From Pseudomonas promysalinigenes (GTDB lineage Bacteria; Pseudomonadota; Gammaproteobacteria; Pseudomonadales; Pseudomonadaceae): 64,000 bases of DNA. The stretch is taken from positions 2,480,001-2,544,000 of the forward strand of contig NZ_CP077094.1 of the NCBI RefSeq assembly GCF_014269025.2, in the 5' to 3' direction. The position numbers and the translations under genes are program-made. Every line of letters starts with the position of its first letter. Position 1 is the first letter of the stretch. Under the pieces are notes generated by a model that saw only the letters and a list, made by a program, of their open reading frames with translations, was not told the origin of the DNA and did no database searches. Of this stretch, positions 60,740-64,000 are shown piece after piece.

Positions 60740-62326
60740 TTGATCTCTACCGCCAACATCACCATGCAGTTCGGCTCCAAGCCACTGTTCGAAAACGTTT
60801 CAGTCAAATTCAACAACGGCAACCGCTATGGCCTGATCGGCGCCAACGGTTGCGGCAAGTCGACCTTCATGAAGATCCTCGGCGGCGATCTTGAGCCGTC
60901 CGCAGGCCAGGTCATGCTCGAGCCGAACACCCGCCTGGGTAAGCTGCGCCAGGACCAGTTCGCCTACGAAGATTTCACTGTGATCGATACCGTGATCATG
61001 GGCCATGGTCAGTTGTGGAAGGTCAAGGCTGAGCGTGATCGTATCTATTCGCTGCCAGAAATGACCGAAGAAGACGGCATGGCCGTCGCCGAGCTGGAAA
61101 CCGAGTTCGCCGAAATGGACGGCTATACCGCCGAATCCCGTGCCGGTGAGCTTTTGCTGGGCTTGGGAATCCCCCTGGAGCAGCACTTTGGCCCGATGAG
61201 CGAAGTGGCGCCTGGCTGGAAGCTGCGTGTGCTGCTGGCCCAGGCGCTGTTCTCTGACCCGGATGTACTGTTGCTGGACGAACCCACCAACCACCTGGAC
61301 ATCAACACTATCCGCTGGCTGGAAAGCATTCTCACCGCGCGCAACAGCACCATGGTGATCATTTCCCACGACCGGCACTTCCTCAACAGCGTGTGCACGC
61401 ACATGGCCGATTTGGACTACGGCGAGCTGCGGGTATTCCCAGGCAACTACGACGAATACATGACCGCTGCTACCCAGGCGCGGGAGCAACTGCTGTCGGA
61501 CAACGCCAAGAAGAAAGCCCAGATCGCCGAGCTGCAGACCTTCGTCAGCCGCTTCTCGGCCAACGCCTCGAAGGCCAAGCAGGCAACCTCGCGCGCCAAG
61601 CAGATCGACAAGATCCAATTGGCCGAAGTCAAGCCGTCGAGCCGGGTGAGCCCATTCATCCGCTTCGAACAGACTAAGAAGCTGCACCGCCAGGCAGTCA
61701 CCGTCGAGAAGATGGCCAAAGCCTTTGACGACAAGGTGTTGTTCAAAGACCTGGGCTTCACCATCGAAGCCGGCGAGCGCGTGGCGATCATTGGCCCCAA
61801 CGGCATCGGCAAAACGACCCTGCTGCGCACGCTGGTCGGTGAAATGACCCCGGACAAAGGCGAAGTGAAGTGGACCGACAGCGCCGAGGTAGGCTACTAC
61901 GCCCAGGACCATGCCCATGACTTCGAAGACGACATGACCTTGTTCGACTGGATGGGCCAGTGGACCAGCGGCGAACAAGTGATCCGGGGCACCCTTGGGC
62001 GCATGCTGTTCTCCAACGACGAGATTCTCAAGTCAGTGAAGGTGATTTCCGGTGGTGAGCAAGGCCGTATGCTGTTCGGCAAGCTCATTCTGCAAAAGCC
62101 GAATGTGCTGGTGATGGACGAGCCGACCAACCACTTGGACATGGAGTCGATCGAAGCCCTGAACTTGGCGCTGGAGAACTACCCCGGTACTCTGCTGTTC
62201 GTCAGCCACGACCGCGAGTTCGTTTCCTCACTGGCGACCCGTATCATCGAACTGAGCGCCGACGGTGTGGTGGACTTCAGCGGGACCTACGACGACTACC
62301 TGCGCAGCCAGGGCGTGGTGGTCTAA
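60740..62326 (+). CDS. ybiT: ABC-F ATPase YbiT
   Basis: A 528-residue ABC-F protein closely matching Ybi[37 protein letters not shown] at the start. Two nucleotide domains with Walker [10 protein letters not shown] and GPNGIGKTT, Walker B with [11 protein letters not shown] and [11 protein letters not shown]; the first signature is degenerate ([15 protein letters not shown]) as in YbiT, the second is SGGEQGRML. The linker (about 240-320) is the ribosome-contacting arm. The TTG start at 60740 has CAGGA. Acts on stalled ribosomes, not in transport. Confidence 0.95.
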   Translation: MISTANITMQFGSKPLFENVSVKFNNGNRYGLIGANGCGKSTFMKILGGDLEPSAGQVMLEPNTRLGKLRQDQFAYEDFTVIDTVIMGHGQLWKVKAERDRIYSLPEMTEEDGMAVAELETEFAEMDGYTAESRAGELLLGLGIPLEQHFGPMSEVAPGWKLRVLLAQALFSDPDVLLLDEPTNHLDINTIRWLESILTARNSTMVIISHDRHFLNSVCTHMADLDYGELRVFPGNYDEYMTAATQAREQLLSDNAKKKAQIAELQTFVSRFSANASKAKQATSRAKQIDKIQLAEVKPSSRVSPFIRFEQTKKLHRQAVTVEKMAKAFDDKVLFKDLGFTIEAGERVAIIGPNGIGKTTLLRTLVGEMTPDKGEVKWTDSAEVGYYAQDHAHDFEDDMTLFDWMGQWTSGEQVIRGTLGRMLFSNDEILKSVKVISGGEQGRMLFGKLILQKPNVLVMDEPTNHLDMESIEALNLALENYPGTLLFVSHDREFVSSLATRIIELSADGVVDFSGTYDDYLRSQGVVV

Positions 62327-62337
62327 GTCACCTGGGC

Positions 62338-62361
62338 CGGCCGGGGCAACCACCCCGGCCG
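62338..62361 (+). terminator. GC-rich hairpin after ybiT
   Basis: CGGCCGGGG pairs with CCCCGGCCG across CAACCA, 11 bases past the ybiT stop, followed by TTCCTCTC. The T-tail is weak but the stem is very stable. Confidence 0.65.
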
Positions 62362-62482
62362 TTCCTCTCAGGGCCGAACGGCCTAGGATCGAACATCCGG
62401 TCGATTAATTAGTTAGCCTGCTTTCATTTCCTTCGCCCAACGGCCATGATTAGCCCACGCCCGCCCGTCCGCGAATGAACCC

Positions 62483-63676
62483 ATGACCGCGCAACAGCCC
62501 GCCCCCGCCAGTAGCACGTTCACCGTCACTGTGCAGATTCTGTCGATCGTGTTCTACACCTTCATTGCCTTCCTGTGCATCGGCCTGCCGATTGCGGTAC
62601 TGCCCAGCTATGTGCATGACCAACTGGGCTTTGGCGCGATCATTGCCGGGGTGACCATTGGCCTACAATACCTGACCACCTTGCTCAGCCGCCCATTTGC
62701 GGGGCGGGTGGCCGATACCTTGGGTGGTAAACGGGCGATTCGCTATGGCCTGCTCTCCATCGGCGCTTGTGGTGTGTTGACACTGCTTTCGGCTTGGTCG
62801 CTTCAGCTACCGCTGCTGAGCCTGGGGCTGCTGCTCGGTGGCCGCGTTTTGCTTGGGCTGGCGCAAGGGCTCATCGGGGTTGCCACCCTGAGCTGGGGTA
62901 TCAGCCAGGTTGGCCCCGAGCACACGGCGCGGGTAATCTCGTGGAACGGTATCGCTTCCTACGGGGCGATAGCCATCGGCGCGCCTCTGGGCGTGCTGGC
63001 GGTGGCCGATTTGAATTTCAGCGTGCTGGGCCCGGCTCTGCTGATGCTGGCATTGCTGGCTTTGCTAGTGCTACGCACACGCCCGGACGCAGTGGTTTCA
63101 CGGGGGGAGCGGCTGGCGTTCTGGTCGGCATTCCTGCGCGTTGCCCCCTGTGGGCTCGGCCTTACGCTGGCGTCGATCGGCTACGGCACCCTGACTACGT
63201 TTGTGACGCTCTACTACTTGGAACGTGGCTGGGTTGGCGCAGCCTGGTGCCTTAGCGCTTTCGGGCTGTGCTTCATCATTTCGCGCCTACTGTTCGTCAA
63301 TGCGGTCAACCGCTTTGGCGGCTTCAACGTGGCCATGGCCTGCATGGCCACGGAGGTGCTGGGCCTGAGCCTGCTGTGGTTGGCGCCCTCACCGGCCTGG
63401 GCGCTGGTCGGTGCCGGGCTGACCGGCTTTGGTCTGTCGCTGGTATATCCGGCCCTTGGGGTCGAAGCGATAAAACAGGTACCGAGCAGCAGCCGCGGCG
63501 CCGGACTAGGCGCTTACGCGGTGTTCTTCGACATGGCACTGGCCATAGCCGGCCCAGTGATGGGCGCTGTAGCTGTGCACCTTGGCTATGCCTCGATCTT
63601 CTGCGTGGCTGCCCTGCTGGCCTTGGCTGGAGTTAGCCTGACGATGTTACTGGCGCGCCGCAGCCGTCGCAGCTGA
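62483..63676 (+). CDS. YhhS/YfcJ-like MFS exporter
   Basis: A 397-residue, twelve-helix MFS protein of the YhhS/YfcJ group (FLCIGLPIAVLPSYVHDQLGFGAIIAGVTIGLQYLTTLLSRPFAGRVADTLGGKRAI; GLSLVYPALGVEAIKQVP). E. coli relatives export arabinose or other small compounds when overproduced; the natural cargo is unknown. The ATG at 62483 follows the CGCGAATGAACCC region without a strong ribosome site. Its 3' end overlaps the convergent hydrolase by 30 bases. Confidence 0.85.
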   Translation: MTAQQPAPASSTFTVTVQILSIVFYTFIAFLCIGLPIAVLPSYVHDQLGFGAIIAGVTIGLQYLTTLLSRPFAGRVADTLGGKRAIRYGLLSIGACGVLTLLSAWSLQLPLLSLGLLLGGRVLLGLAQGLIGVATLSWGISQVGPEHTARVISWNGIASYGAIAIGAPLGVLAVADLNFSVLGPALLMLALLALLVLRTRPDAVVSRGERLAFWSAFLRVAPCGLGLTLASIGYGTLTTFVTLYYLERGWVGAAWCLSAFGLCFIISRLLFVNAVNRFGGFNVAMACMATEVLGLSLLWLAPSPAWALVGAGLTGFGLSLVYPALGVEAIKQVPSSSRGAGLGAYAVFFDMALAIAGPVMGAVAVHLGYASIFCVAALLALAGVSLTMLLARRSRRS

Positions 63677-64000
63677 ACGCTCGGCGGGCTCTGGAGCGCC
63701 CAGGGCCTGGGTAAAGAAGTTTGCGGTATCGCGCTGCAGGGAGTGGTGAATGTGCCGCCGATCTACGCCCTCGGCGTCCTTGCACAACGCTGGCATGCGT
63801 AGCCACTGCTGTTGGTCACAACGGGCCATGAACACGAAGTGCCCGGCACCTGCCAGCAAACGGTAGTCCGGTGCAATCGGTAACTTTTGCGCCAATTGCT
63901 CGGCATTACGGTCCACAGCCACCAGCTGGTCGCTGTCGCCGCTATAGATCAGCGCTGGCACCTTCACCCCTGCCAGGGCGTGGCGGCCGAACATCAGGCT
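63647..64000 (-). CDS. Alpha/beta hydrolase, C-terminal part
   Basis: The last 118 or so residues of an alpha/beta hydrolase that runs off the window. VPALIYSGDSDQLVAVDRNAEQLAQKLP holds the late-barrel strand with the catalytic Asp, and LLAGAGHFVFMARC contains the catalytic His. Resembles dienelactone-hydrolase-like esterases. The reading frame continues through the window end, so the start and nucleophile are not seen. Confidence 0.8.
   Translation of the reverse strand, partial: SLMFGRHALAGVKVPALIYSGDSDQLVAVDRNAEQLAQKLPIAPDYRLLAGAGHFVFMARCDQQQWLRMPALCKDAEGVDRRHIHHSLQRDTANFFTQALGAPEPAERSAATAAARQ

Noticed and set aside
60800..61978. 392-codon open frame antisense to ybiT
   Set aside because: Shadow of the ABC-F gene; no ribosome site or recognisable family.
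1..64000. CRISPR arrays, tRNA or rRNA genes
   Set aside because: No regularly spaced direct repeats and no cloverleaf or rRNA-like stretch were found by reading. A tRNAscan or CRISPR-finder run would settle it.

Overview
The window looks like chromosome of a fluorescent pseudomonad of the Pseudomonas putida group. The basis is the high GC content, a P. putida-type REP palindrome, the family set (LigD/Ku repair, DksA2, a ybhPON-like operon, CdaR/glycerate kinase, Yej-type transporter, 3-hydroxybutyrate dehydrogenase) and codon use. The species is an inference from gene content, not from a marker gene. No rRNA, tRNA or CRISPR array was seen.

Layout. 0-5 kb: a Nudix hydrolase, an orphan ClpP-like protease, then DUF72-ybhP-clsB-ybhN, a tightly overlapping membrane-lipid operon. 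5-12 kb: bacterial non-homologous end joining (ligD at 5.7-8.2 kb, ku convergent at 11.2-12.1 kb) enclosing four translationally coupled genes: acyl-CoA dehydrogenase-like, PIG-L deacetylase, NodS-like methyltransferase and family 2 glycosyltransferase. These look like an uncharacterised small biosynthetic pathway. 12-21 kb: stress and metabolism genes (nucleosidase, KGG protein, transporters, Tat-exported aldo-keto reductase, DyP peroxidase, CrtZ, MgtC, zinc-free DksA2, GNAT, KfrA-like coiled coil). 21-28 kb: a TPP riboswitch driving two TenA paralogues, a GGDEF-EAL protein, a tyrosine recombinase and a PAS-LuxR regulator. 28-33.4 kb: a membrane protein, CsbD, and a glycerate/diacid module (glycerate kinase, CdaR, MFS permease) with paired operator-like repeats. 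33.5-38.5 kb: a Rieske-FAD oxidoreductase, TraX and a YdjM-like hydrolase, then DAHP synthase preceded by two aromatic-rich leader peptides and a strong attenuator hairpin.

38.6-49.6 kb: a large Ig-like repeat protein, two small parvulins, a Yej-like peptide transporter lacking its ATPase, 3-hydroxybutyrate dehydrogenase and an autotransporter. 49.6-54 kb: two LysE exporters, an AraC regulator, a PrpA-like phosphatase, a nitrilase-family amidase and Ogt. 54-60.7 kb: small lipoproteins and membrane proteins passing into a decayed, more AT-rich island (frameshifted GrpB-family gene, IS66 fragments, orphan fimbrial adhesin, broken integrase). 60.7-64 kb: core genes resume with ybiT (ABC-F), an MFS exporter and the end of an alpha/beta hydrolase.

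The strongest candidates for undescribed biology are the four-gene acyl/deacetylase/methyltransferase/glycosyltransferase cassette coupled to ligD, whose chemistry parallels Nod-factor assembly, and the tandem aromatic leader peptides in front of DAHP synthase.
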